Below are positions 1 to 11,184 of a DNA stretch of 64,000 nucleotides, one piece after another. A program made the translations under genes and the position numbers. The DNA is from Formicarius rufipectus. Taxonomy: Eukaryota; Chordata; Aves; Passeriformes; Formicariidae. How positions within the stretch are numbered: position 1 is the stretch's first letter; every line of letters begins with the position of its first letter. The stretch lies in contig VXAU01002306.1 in the NCBI GenBank assembly GCA_013399695.1, forward strand, positions 179,167-243,166. Direction: 5' to 3'. The notes under the pieces were generated by a model that did not search any database, was not told where the DNA came from, and was given only the letters and a program-made list of their open reading frames with translations.

Positions 1-2849
1 GAAATATTTTCTCATCAGCACCAAATTTCTGCTGACAAACCCACTGGTAGATATGGACCTAAGAAATATTTATTATCATGGAGTAAGGTTTTCTTTTGAC
101 TTAATCTGAGGCAATTAGTACCTGAATAAACACAGACTAAGTAATCTACCTCCTCAAAAGGTAATTAGACTTGAAAAGCGCTGTTTGGCTCTACCCAAGG
201 AAAGCACAGCTTGATTAAAATGCTTTGGAGATTTGCTTTCATTTCTCTTCCCTTTTGCCCTGGAAAACATTTTATAAAATCCCTATGACTTTTAATTTCT
301 CCCCATACCAAACCCGAGGCCGCTGTTGGTTGTTGCTGCCCTCTTCCCCCACCTTCCCTAAATCTTTAACCCCGCTTCTCATTTTTCTTTGCCTCTAATC
401 TAATCGCTAATTCCTTGGCTTGGCCAAATAGTTAAAAATGTTAAGTGCTGCTCACAATTCCTGCTGCCTCCCCCTCGTATCTGTCTCTGTTTATGGAACA
501 GGCCCTGGTTTCCTCCTGCTCTTGTTCAGCTGTAGGTCTGCAGGTCAGGAGACTGTAAATACACACAGTGCTGCCCCAACCCATAAATCTGAGCAAAGGG
601 CAGCCTTATATATTCAGATAAGGGATGCAAAGGGAAAGGGGGAAAGAAAAAAAAGAATTAAAAGAGAACCAGCAGATTTCTGTGGAGAAGGAAATGCTTT
701 GCCAGATCCCAAACCCAAGGTGCACACCCTGCTACCTCGCAAGATGTTCCAGCCAGAGATGAATCTGAAATGTTTGTCCTTCTTCCCAGCCCTCCTTGTT
801 TATATATAAATCATTATAGAATACATTTTATTACCTTTGGGGCAAAGAAATTAAACAAGAGATTTCGATGGCTTTCTCTCCTACAGGCCTTTGTTGGTCT
901 ATTTTCTCTCCCCCACCACCACCCGCCCCACCCCGCCCCTATTTTATTTCCTGCACCTCTGAAGCTTTCAAGGGAACAGTCCCCCTGTTATTGCTTCTCA
1001 GTTCCAAGGTCTTAGAATAAATAACATTGTTATTACTCACTTCACCAATTTCCAAGAAGAAATATGGCTGCAGCAAATGCGAGCAGCACTAATATTTGCA
1101 AAGTGATAAATGGATTGTTACATACCTTCCCGTCTGTGTGGCCTCCAGCCATCCTCCGGCCGGCTACATCCCTCCTCAGGGTGGGAGGGAGGCTGTCTTT
1201 GAACTTAGCAGGGTCCAGACACTTAGTGCCTTGCACCAGAGCCTGCCCCTGGCCCCCTCCTCTCTCTCTGATGGAGAGATAATTTTTAGCGGATCACACC
1301 AGAGATGGTACCGGGACTGGGAGAGAGCAAGAGCCACGTATTGGGACCAAGCAGCCAAGTGAAGATGCTTTTGGCACACTTTTGTTAGTGTTGGGTGCTG
1401 CAGGGAGAGGGCTGAAGGGCTAGGGGCATCCCTATGTCACAACAGCTGCCCCGCTGCCCTTCCCGGCTCCAGCGGTGCTGGCACAGCTGCTCTGGTGCAG
1501 GACACCAAATCCCTGGTGTCACAAGAGTCACCTGTCCTTCTCTGGCTGCCAGCGATGGGAAAAACAGACAGAAAAAGGCTTGCAGAGGAGAAAAACTGTT
1601 TTTCAGATTCCCCCCACTCTGCCTCCAAAATGTCCCCAGTGCCCGAATGGTAACTGTAGTGGATACCTGAGGTATTGGATATAGATTCTCAGTGGGGTGA
1701 AAACTGGAAAGATGTATTCCCAAACATCACCTTTCTCTCTGCTCATTACATTTCATTAATTCACAGGAAATTCTCAGCAACCTTTCTTATCCCAAGCTGA
1801 GATTAGGGAGGTGCTGAGGTTGGGAGCAGTCTGCAGGTCTCTTCACCCCAAACCTGGTGAGCTTAAACCCTGAGCTTACAAAGAGTTGGCAATTGGAAAA
1901 TTCAGAAGAAATTAAAAATTAATCAATTAAAAATATAATTGTGGATTTCTTTCTTTTTTATGCATAATTTTTTATCTTGCTCTGACACATGATTTGGGCT
2001 CTTCAATTTTATTCCAAACAAAATCTCCAAATCAAATTACTCCTGGGCTGCAAGTCATGCTGAAAAAACCCCCACTCTGAATGTGTGGTAATTAAAACCA
2101 AAACAAAACATTTTCCTTCTGACACAGAAATAGCAGGCTGCTGACATTTCTTAGACTAAATTTGTTCCGTTTCCATGCCATGGCTCACAGGACAGGAGCT
2201 GGGAGGGTTTGTTTGGTTGGCCTGAATTCCTTGGTGGGATGGGCACCCCCACCTTAGGTTGTTCAGGCACCAGAGGTTGATGTAAAAGCTTGTTCTGGCG
2301 TGTGCAGGTCTCGCACGGAGGTTAAACACAGTGATATCAGCATCTACGTGGTGCTGGCTTGAGATGGGAGAAGGTGAAGAATGTGTGCGAAGGTTTCAGC
2401 ACCCTGGGGTGGAGGTGTTGGCATGGGCTGGCAGTTCTAGTATGTGAATGCTTCTGTGCCCAAGGGGATGGGAAAGATGGTAGGTTGAAAGACTGGGGCT
2501 ATATATTAGGTTGCTTTCTCCTAAGTGATACCTTGATCCATAAAAGAAAAAAGAAAATCAAGGATCACGGGAAGAAAATCACCTGGAAACTGTGGGCAGG
2601 GGTATGAAAGGGAGAATGAGAGGAGAGGCAAAAATGTATCTGACAGGTTTTCCTCCTGACCAAAGTAAATACCATAACTTATCTATTTATTTATTTATTT
2701 TTAATAAGACTATAAATATCAAAAGGAAGGTGGTAAGTTACAGATAAGGCTAGAAAATCCTTTGGAATGGGCTGTCCTGCAAAATAGATGCAGTTCACTA
2801 TTATTAAACCCCGCCTGATAGTCTGTATTGGTTTTTAACAGAGGAATTA
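1..2849. other. Non-coding unique sequence, no gene recognised
   Basis: No coding exon, RNA gene or known repeat was recognised here. The open frames are short and overlap on both strands, for example a 123-codon frame at 438-809 whose product resembles no family I know. A C-rich pyrimidine tract lies at about 905-950. AT-rich sequence with several TAAT cores lies at 1905-1990, and a short TTTA run at 2684-2702. The stretch could be intergenic or intronic. Confidence 0.6.
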
Positions 2850-2917
2850 ATAGAATCATGGAATCATAGAATCATTAAGGTTGGAAAAGACCTCCAAGAT
2901 CACTGAGTCCAAACTTT
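2850..2917 (-). mobile_element. CR1 LINE 3' end, strongly 5'-truncated
   Basis: Read on the plus strand, two copies of the 8-bp CR1 terminal motif (GAATCATA-like units, 2853-2875) are followed by the hallmark avian CR1 block GGTTGGAAAAGACCTCCAAG at 2879-2898 and then GAGTCCAA. This is the reverse complement of the CR1 3' terminus, so the element lies on the minus strand with its 3' end at about 2850. Homology fades after about 2917, leaving only some 70 bp, typical of CR1 target-primed insertion with heavy 5' truncation and no target duplication. The good match suggests a younger copy than the others in this window. Confidence 0.9.
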
Positions 2918-2944
2918 ATACAAAACATCCATAGTACTCTCACA

Positions 2945-3180
2945 TAAATGTATATGTGTCTGTTTGTGCAGCTGTAAAGAGGCTCGAGGTTGCATGTGTG
3001 TGCATGCAGATATATGTGTATATATATATGTACATGTGTATGTGCATGTGTATACATGGGTGTATATACAGTTGTTGTCCTTTTATAGCGGCACAAATCT
3101 ACACACATGGATATGAGCACATGTACACACACATACACACACAAATGTACACACGTGTGCATGTTATGCACACATGCACC
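2945..3180. repeat. Mixed (TG)n/(TATG)n and (CA)n simple-sequence tract
   Basis: The left part (about 2990-3062) alternates TG, TATG and GCATG units. The right part (about 3099-3178) alternates CA, TACA and CACACA units. The two arms are therefore imperfect reverse complements around a roughly 40-bp non-repetitive spacer. The tract lies next to the CR1 tail. Open frames across it on both strands are microsatellite translations, not genes. Confidence 0.85.
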
Positions 3181-6100
3181 CCTAAAAACTAAGTGTGCAA
3201 CAAATGGAAAATGAAATGCAAAATTAATTAAGGAAAAAAGTGTTAAAAGCAGGAGAGAGCTGGAGCAATGGCCTTGTGGGGAGCTATTCTACTCCTTGGA
3301 AACACCCAGAAATCTTTTTAAACATTTACCAACACTTTTTCTAACTTTGGGAGCAGGACTAAAAGTGCCTCAAAACCAAAATTCTTTGAGACATTCCTGT
3401 CAGGCAGGAAACCTTATGAGACCAGCATTACTTGTGCTCTGCACTGATTCCAGTCCCAGAAACACATAGGTAAGAATTAAAATCAAAATAATTAAATATA
3501 TACAAGACATCTACATTTGTATAAACACCAAGCTTTGAAAAGAGAAAAAAGAATTAGGTCTTCCTACTTTAGTATTTCTTTTCCTTAAACATTAAAAAAA
3601 AAAAAAGCCAAGCAGTTCTTATTTTATCCAGACCAGTTCATAAATCCCAAGTCATAAATCCACATGATATCCTGGGCTGCTGGATTTTGCATTTGGAGCT
3701 CTGAAAGACTGATAGCTGAAAGATTTATAAAATCCCAGGTAGCCAGAGTGCTCCCTATTGGCTCCACATCTGAGGGGTCCCTGCATCCTGCTTAGCCCAG
3801 AGAGCTGGATGTATGGGATATATTGTGCTCAAGAAGCAGCACACCCCCACCCTCCTATTTTCAGATGTGATGAAGGCCAACATTTGGTCATTTGGGGTGG
3901 ATGGGCCTTGTTTAGGGACTTTTCTGTGCAGATAAGGGGACAGCCACAAGCTGGTGTTGCCCCAAAACTCTTGCTACCTCCTGCAAAATTACACCATGGG
4001 TTGTGTCATAGATGTGTGATTTACCTTGTGTGGTAACGCTGACCATAAACAGCAAAAGTGATTCAGCTGCAGTCAATATACATTTAATTTTGTTTCTTGC
4101 AATGTCATTGAATAGGACTGACTGTTCAGTAAGTACAAGGGATCATCACTGGGGCCATAAGGTGATGCTACTTAGAGGGGAACACAATGAGCCCCTTAGC
4201 AAGACAATGGTAGATGAGATGCCTCAAAATAGAGGTTGCAGACAATTTAGCTGGGAAAGCAGCACCTCACATTCCCCAAGGAGCTCTGAAAGATGACGCT
4301 CTGAGGTTTTTCTCTTTTTCATCAGTTCTGTGGATGTTGCACGTAGGACCACGTGAAACTCCCCCAAAACAGCCTCTCTGAAGACTGATTTGTACTATTT
4401 GTCTGAATACACAGGATGCTGAAAAGGTGCTTAAGGCCTTCCCTTTACTGCTTTCCTCTATCCTTCCTCAATGACCTTATTTGAACCTAATACTTTCCTC
4501 CAGACTTGCAATGACATTTTAATATACTTCTGTTACATTAATAAAAAGATTTAAAAAAACCCAAAACAACCTCTTCTGCAGCTACATGATTTGTTTTATA
4601 GCTGTAACTAACATCTTTGTTACTGAGAAATTATATGATTTGCTTTATATTTCAGATTTTCTTTTATTTGTGGGTCTGAATCTATCAAAGTGCATGTGGA
4701 AAATCCTCCTTCACCTTTCTGAGGAAGGCTGGTGGAATCAACCTGACGTCAGCTCTGCCTGTTAAGAATTTTATTAGAAACACATTGTCCAGCTAAATTT
4801 AGATTTTTTTTTTTTGGATGTTTGTTTGCCTCTACTAGTGGAAACTAAAGCATTGCGAAGGTTTGAGCTCTCTATGTGTGTTGTGAGCATCTCTGCCTTT
4901 GATCAACCACCTTAAAAGAGCATCGTGAGAGGCTTGGCTTGCATGCCACAGAGCTGCCTGCCTCCAGCATGCCTCTTCACCATCAAAATCCCTGTGTTCA
5001 TTAGAAACAGTTACTCATTTAAGAGGCCAAACTAAACCAGACACAAGCAGACGGAAGCATTTATACTAGGACTGTGTCAAACTCATGGCAGGAAAGGTTT
5101 TTTTCTTGGTTATTCTTGAAATCCAAAGCTTTCCCAAGCCGGTTAGTGTCTCTCGAGTTATCTCCTTCCTCTTTCTGACCAGGACGTATTTCTTTTTAAA
5201 CCTCAAACTCCTGTGGACTGTATTTTTTTCTCTGTTTCATCATTTCTTCCTGCTTCATTACTCTTTATCCCTCCTTCAGCTGGGTTTGAGCCATCAGGAT
5301 CTCATGGCAGTTGAGTGCAAGGCAGCATAGCCAGGGGTGGGGTTCAGGAGGGTTGCCTGCTCAACCCATCCAGTCTGTGGATGCATCATTATTTAATCCT
5401 GCTTGACTCTACAGTCCAGGTAGCCCTGTCCTGCTTCAGTAGGGTGAATTTGCTACATTTTGCCTCTTTGGTACTTCTAGAAACTTTGGCAATGGCATTT
5501 GGTGCTCCACAGCCACTGGTTTTGAAAGCTTTGTGCCTGTGAAGATGGCCAAGTTCCCTGACTTTATCAGTGCTGTTCATCTTGAAATGCTCAGATGGTC
5601 TTTGCTGGTGGCTCATCAAGAAGATTGGGCTGAAATGAATCCCCTGGTGCAGAAGAACTAACAGAGCAGGGTGAAGGGCAAGTGCTCGCTTGTGTCTATT
5701 GATCAGACTCTTTCCCCTGCATTACCACTTGTGGTGCCTTTGGAAGCAGAAGGAGATTTCTTTCTCTTTCCAAGTGGAGATTTGGGATGTAGGATCTGAT
5801 CAAACATTAATTTTTGCAGTTTTAAATGTGCAAGTCATCTTAAGGTTTCCTTTTATTAAAATATCCACAGAAGATCTTTTCTTCTAATTCTGTTACCATT
5901 TTGCTAATTAAAAATGCTGTACAAGGACTAGTATTGAGCTATAGAAAAGAAAGGTCAATACATGAACAACACTTCATTTGTAAATAATACAGCTCTGTAA
6001 TCAATTATCTCATTTTCACAGAAGACATATTAATCTACAAGCAAAGAATGGAGACATTTAGAGCATGTACAGAGGGGATCTTTAAATGTTAAATGTTCTT

Positions 6101-7195
6101 TAGCATGTGCTAAATAAAGGGTTTGGCAGAGTGAAAATGTAGCGCAGAGCACTGACACTCCAGGGAGAGTCTTTAGGTCAAGTAATTTGTACCTTCAAAA
6201 TAGTTCTCCATAGCACTGTAAAGCCTCTCCTGCTGGTAGCAGGGAGGTGGGTTAGTGCTATTTAGGATGCTAACTGTGACAAAGAAAAAAAAAATTAGGA
6301 AAAAAGGTCATCTGCAAAGAAAAAGGTGTGTTTTTTAATAGATGAATCAACCTTCTTTGTACTGTTATTTGCTTTCTGTTAGTAGAGGGAAGTGAATTTT
6401 CCTACCCCTCCTTTTCCATAAAACCAGGCTTCTGGGCTGCAGGTTGGAGCTGAGACATTCTCTTGTGAGAAGGTGTGTGGCCAAATGCCCTCGGTACCCT
6501 GGGCACCAGGAAGCACCTCTCCAGGTAACACAGCATCCCACCAGAGCCCCAGTGGGAGTGTTTCCTCTTCCACAGGTTACAGTGGGAAGGCACATATGGG
6601 TTTAAAAATGTAACAGTCTCTGGATGTTGGAGATCCTGTGCATGACTCATAAACATCATTAGGGAAAATTACAAGAAAATATGTTTCCTGACCTAAAAAC
6701 AGCTCAAGCTTTTCGTCAAATGGAAAGGAAAGGTTCTCTCCAGCTCTGTTTGGAGTTGGGTTACCTTGTATGCTTTTTTACTGAATTTGACAACAGATCA
6801 GTGGTAGAAAAGCATGGTGTGAATGCAATTTCATTTTCCTTTTAGCCTGTTTGCCTTGGATTTGCAGTACATCCGTCCTGCACTCGATCCAGATTTTCAG
6901 CTTGAAAATTCCTATCAAATGTATGTGGGACTTAAGGAGGAAAACTCCACCCACAGACCCCAAGTCTCCCCACCCCCAGTTCTCACCACTTGATCTCATC
7001 CCATCCCTTGTATTGACCTCCTATATCCATGGCTGGGTGGGAGGAGTAAGGAGTGGGGTGGTGGAAAGAGCCCCACCAATGCGAGCCCTTGTGTGAGGGG
7101 AGAGTCTCCCTCCCATTTACCTCTGCCACAGTCCCCTTTTCCCTTCTCCCACACTTCCTGCTAGCCAAATCCATTGCCTAGTCCAGGAGAAAGCT
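3181..7195. other. Non-coding unique sequence, no gene recognised
   Basis: About 4 kb without a recognisable exon or repeat family. It contains short homopolymer runs (A-rich at 3592-3606, T-rich at 4807-4819). The open frames are all under 100 codons and several overlap antisense frames (for example 6365-6659 in three frames), which argues against real coding sequence. Confidence 0.55.
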
Positions 7196-7243
7196 AAAAA
7201 AAAAAATAAAAAAATAAAAAGGCAAAGGGAAAAAAAAAAAAAA
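7196..7243. repeat. A-rich low-complexity tract
   Basis: Runs of A interrupted by T and GG over about 48 bp. No retrotransposon body can be recognised next to it, so I do not call it a poly(A) tail. Confidence 0.85.
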
Positions 7244-9299
7244 GGAATTATTTTCAATAGACTTCATAAGTCAAAGTGGCTCCAGGGAGTGCAGGGATAG
7301 GGAGGAGATGCCCCTCTTGGCATCTTTAGGGCTTAAGGTTGACTGTTTTGCCTCACTCCTCCCTGTACTCTTTTCACAAATAGAAATACACCCTTGTCAC
7401 ACGGTGATTAAGCAAGGCACCACCCCAGCTCCCTCCCAGCTGGCCAGCAGGACTGGAGCAAAGAGCCAAGACCACCACCACCATCATTGGTGTGAAGGAG
7501 AGGGATTTAGGGGGTCTTGATCACCCTCTCTGTTGGCTGATACCAAGGGTAAATTGCCAACAACAGCAAATTCCTCACATAAACCTTTTTTGGCTTGTGG
7601 AACAGGAAAGCTGGTGATGGACTTGGCCTTGTCAAAGAAACAGCAAGTAGCAAGGTGGTAAGGCAGGAGCCCTGGCTGCATGACAGTGGATACTGCAGTG
7701 AATTTTGAAAGTATCTTCTTCTTCTTTAAGAATAAAACTTAGGTTAGGATAAAAAAAAAAAAAAGAAAAAGACCTCTAAGCCTAAATATTTCCAGGTTTG
7801 CTCACCCCCGTGGGTTCCGTGCATGCTGTAGCTGCTCGACCCACAGGGCGCTTCAAAGCTCTCCGCGATTCTCTGTGCCAAAACAAATGTTACTTTACCA
7901 TCAAGTAGGCAGAAGAATGAAAACCGTAAGATGTGTGAGTGAGAAAAAAAGAGCCCAAACAGGAAAACCCCTTTCTTCTGTTTTAAAAGTCTTGGATGAT
8001 CAAGGCTGTTCTGCTCACTCTGATGTAATCAGTTTGCAGATACCCAAATACTTGTCCAGCCGTGGAAAGTGCTCTCCCTTTGATTCCAGCAAAATCCTTT
8101 CTAATTCTCTTTAAATGTTCCAGGGCTTTTTGAAATGATTGCTATCAATGCCAACCAAATGCTTTAGATCTCTCTCTCTCTTTTTNTTTCCCTGTCTTTA
8201 AATACTTGCCTTATTTCTATGCAGCCCGGTTACAGCTGTACATGGAAAAAGTATCTAGAAAACAGATCTGGTTTGCTTTAGCCTTTATGCCACATAGAGT
8301 TAGACACTTTAACCTTCTTTACATTTACTTAGCTACTTTAATATGATTTCTGTAACTTCTGTACTTTTTTTTTCCATATAACTTATTAAATATCTATAAT
8401 ACAGTAGCCCATACACATCACATAGATTGGACTTTTATTACATTAGGCTTACCACAACTATCAAGTAAATCGTAAGTCATGTTCTCCCTAAAAGTTAAAA
8501 ACCAGGATTGTTCAGCTGAGCTTGGATGGAGTTTGTGAGGGACCAGCTCAAAAAAAAGCTGAGTTGGTTAAAACAATAGACAGACTTGTTTAACCAGAAA
8601 GTAACAGATCCCCTAAGGCACTAGATCTGCAGTGTTTACCATGGGTAGGAACACTGCTCGATGGTCTGTTATTGTCTCTGTGCTCTTCAGTTGCTCTTCA
8701 GTGGGTATGTGACCATCACTCATAGCACATTTCCATTGTTGTGACACTTCTTCCAGCCCAGCTTTAAACAGGTCACAAACTGGGTTCTTCAAGAATCACA
8801 GAGCCCTTTCCAAATCCATGAGATTAAAGGAGAGCAAGATTCATGATATTCTTCTTTGCCTTTTCAGTTTTTAGGATTTGTTTTTTTTTTTCTTTAAAGA
8901 GTAATTTAGGGATTATTTTACATTTTCTTGGAAACTGTTTTTCTCCTTTAATTAGAAGATGCTGGGAGGAGAATCAAAGGAAAACCACCAGCAGGCAGTT
9001 GAATCATAAGAAAGCCCTTGTGTCTGCCATATAGTGGGACATTTCACCTTGTAGTTAGCCATAAAATATTTCAGGTAAGTTACACACATTTTGTTGCAAG
9101 CCAGCATTGCTTCTTCATGCTATATGCTCTTTGACCAAATGGTGTCCCAAACATGACTAAGACTCCTCCTTACCATGCCCCACCACCACCAAGACAAGAG
9201 CAATATGCCTGGGAGCCCACTGCAGCCACCAAGGGCTGTTGGTACAGGTGACCCTGCTCCTGCCAAGGCGCAGTCAACAGCTTGTGCAGCCACCACGGT
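7244..9299. other. Non-coding unique sequence, no gene recognised
   Basis: No exon or known repeat was recognised. There is an A-rich run at about 7751-7768, a CT run at about 8168-8182 and a single undetermined base at 8186. Short overlapping open frames at 9120-9394 on both strands sit in a CCA-rich patch and show no family resemblance. Confidence 0.55.
8186..8186. other. Single ambiguous base (N) in a T run
   Basis: A lone N inside a short T homopolymer next to a CT microsatellite. It is either an uncalled base or a minimal assembly gap. Unlike the N at 30864, no duplicated flank is seen here. Confidence 0.9.
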
Positions 9300-9485
9300 G
9301 ATGCTGCTCCTTCTTCCATTGCTGTTTCTCCATTCATTGCATCCCCTTGCCAAGTCATGGCTGTATGTGATTTTTTCCTGACATGAGCCTGCATCCCTTA
9401 CTGCTGCTTCTCTGATGCCTCATGCACACCACCCCAGTACAATGTGGAGTGCCCTGCTCTGAAAATAACCCCCACCCCAGATAAG
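9300..9485 (+). repeat. Unclassified dispersed repeat, copy A
   Basis: This roughly 186-bp segment aligns by eye with 10397-10574 in the same orientation, at perhaps 75-80% identity with several small indels. Shared landmarks in order are GATGCTGCT, CTTCTTCCAT, TTTCTCCATTCA, TGTGAT, CTGATGCCTCATGCAC and a final TAAG. I do not recognise the family. It could be a fragment of an old transposable element or LTR, or an ancient local duplication. Confidence 0.75.
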
Positions 9486-10396
9486 TCCAGCCCAGCTCAG
9501 TGGTGGTGCTTTAAGCAAGGGTGTGACCTCTGGCACCTGATCCCTTCTGTCCTCAGGCACATTTGCACAGATGTGCGATGGGTTCCCAGCCCTGGTGTCA
9601 AGTTCAGAAAGAAAATCCTCTTCAAGCTTCCTTCCCAATGGGATCATTTTTGCAGCTAATGTTCCTTCATACACTGTCTGTTATGCCATATTAAAGCACA
9701 GCTTGCCAACAACTGGGGAAGAAATATGCTCCCCACACTCTGATGTTTCCTCTGCCCAGCTCAGGAGTGGGAACCAGACGACAGGGGCTGAGGGTGGTTG
9801 CCTCTGTCCTGCCTTCCTTCAGATGAACTTTCCCTGCGGAATGAAAAATGGACATTTGTGCTTCAGCAGACCATAAAAACCCAGTTTGAAAAATTTTCAA
9901 GCCTTTTCCAAGTTGGAACCGCCTGGAGAGGCTTCAGACCACACTGCCATATGGGTGTGTGGCATATGGTTTAATGCACGCTACACTGCTCTTCCTGCCC
10001 CACCATCCTCCCCTTCCACGAAGGCTCAGCCATACTGCAGGGTTGTATTCACTATAGCATGCTCCTTAACATCTTCTTGCACTTTCTCCAACTCAGTGCC
10101 ATGGCTTTTTCCAGCCAATCACACCGGTTATGCTTCCAACAAACGAGGTACAGGCAACTCATTACACATAGAATCAAGTGTCCTCTTCCCCACCCCACGC
10201 ATGCTTTTTTTTTCCTTCCTCATCCAAAAACTTCCTCTGGAAGCATTTAGAAGCAAAGAAAATGTGTACCCTGCTTCAACTGGAAAGTTTTACTTCATTT
10301 CCTTGTTGTGAACTAAAACTTTTTGCATATTTGACTTTTTACCTAACTCTCCTTGCACTCAGCATTGCTTCAAGCTCTAGAATGACAGGCATTAAT
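9486..10396. other. Non-coding sequence between the repeat pair
   Basis: This spacer separates the two copies of the unclassified repeat. It has a 141-codon open frame at 9886-10311 without recognisable domains and with other frames open across the same bases. If the pair were terminal repeats of one element, this would be its interior, but no gag-, pol- or transposase-like motif is visible. Confidence 0.5.
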
Positions 10397-10574
10397 GATG
10401 CTGCTGCTTCTTCCATCACCATTTCTCCATTCAGTCCATCCCTTTGCTGTGCCATAGCCCTGTGTGATTTCTCCCCAACATAAGCCTATACCCCTTGCTG
10501 TTGCTCTGATGCCTCATGCACCCCAGCGTGATGTAGCATGCCCAGCTTTGAAAAAACACCCTTCCAGGGTTAAG
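10397..10574 (+). repeat. Unclassified dispersed repeat, copy B
   Basis: Partner of the segment at 9300-9485, in direct orientation about 1.1 kb downstream. Similarity starts at the shared GATGCTGCT motif and ends near the shared TAAG. Flanking sequence on either side is not similar, so the unit is about 180 bp. Confidence 0.75.
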
Positions 10575-11030
10575 TTTTAAATAATCCTTTACTTTTTAAA
10601 CTCATGTTCCTGTCCTTCCCTGCTCTCCTTCCTTCCTTTAGCTCCCTTAATTTTACTCTGCCTTTCGCACTCTGGAAAAAAAAAAATATATGAAACTATA
10701 TAAAGCAGTATAATTGCCTCTCTGTATGGTTTCAAAAAAAACCCCAAGACTAATTGAAAAAGATGATGAAACACTTTTTTCTTTTTGTGGGGGGAGGAAG
10801 GCAGGAGGAATTCTTCTTTTCCTCATCTTGCAAATTCCCTCTTGGCTGTAGGATCGAGCTCTTTTTCTTCCTCAGTTAACTTTCATCATTAACACTGGTA
10901 TTTAAAGAAACCGAGCTGTTTGTCTGTTTTGTGCCTGCTCCTGTTTAATGATTTAGGCTGTAAAGTATCAGGCACTGATGTCCTTCAGGAACATGTCTGG
11001 CAAAAAAAAAAGCAATGGAAAAAAGGGTAT
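10575..11030. other. Non-coding sequence, no gene recognised
   Basis: Short stretch with A/T homopolymers at 10677-10686 and 10734-10740. No exon, RNA gene or known repeat was recognised. Confidence 0.5.
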
Positions 11031-11184
11031 TCTTGTTTTTTTTTCTTTTTATTTTTAATTGTTTGGTTTTTTGTTTTTTGTTTGGTTTGTTTTGTGTGCT
11101 TGTTTTTATTTTTGTTTGTTTGGTGTTTGTTTTGTTTGGGTTTTGTTTTGTGTTTTTTGTTTGTTTGTTTTTGTTTTTTTATTT
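11031..11184. repeat. (TTTG)n-like T/G-rich simple repeat
   Basis: About 150 bp built almost only of T and G, in TTTG/TTTTTG units. The Phe/Cys/Leu/Val-rich open frames on the plus strand and the Lys/Gln/Asn-rich frames on the minus strand are translations of this low-complexity tract. A polypyrimidine-CAG sequence follows at 11181-11197, which would happen by chance after such a tract. Confidence 0.9.
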
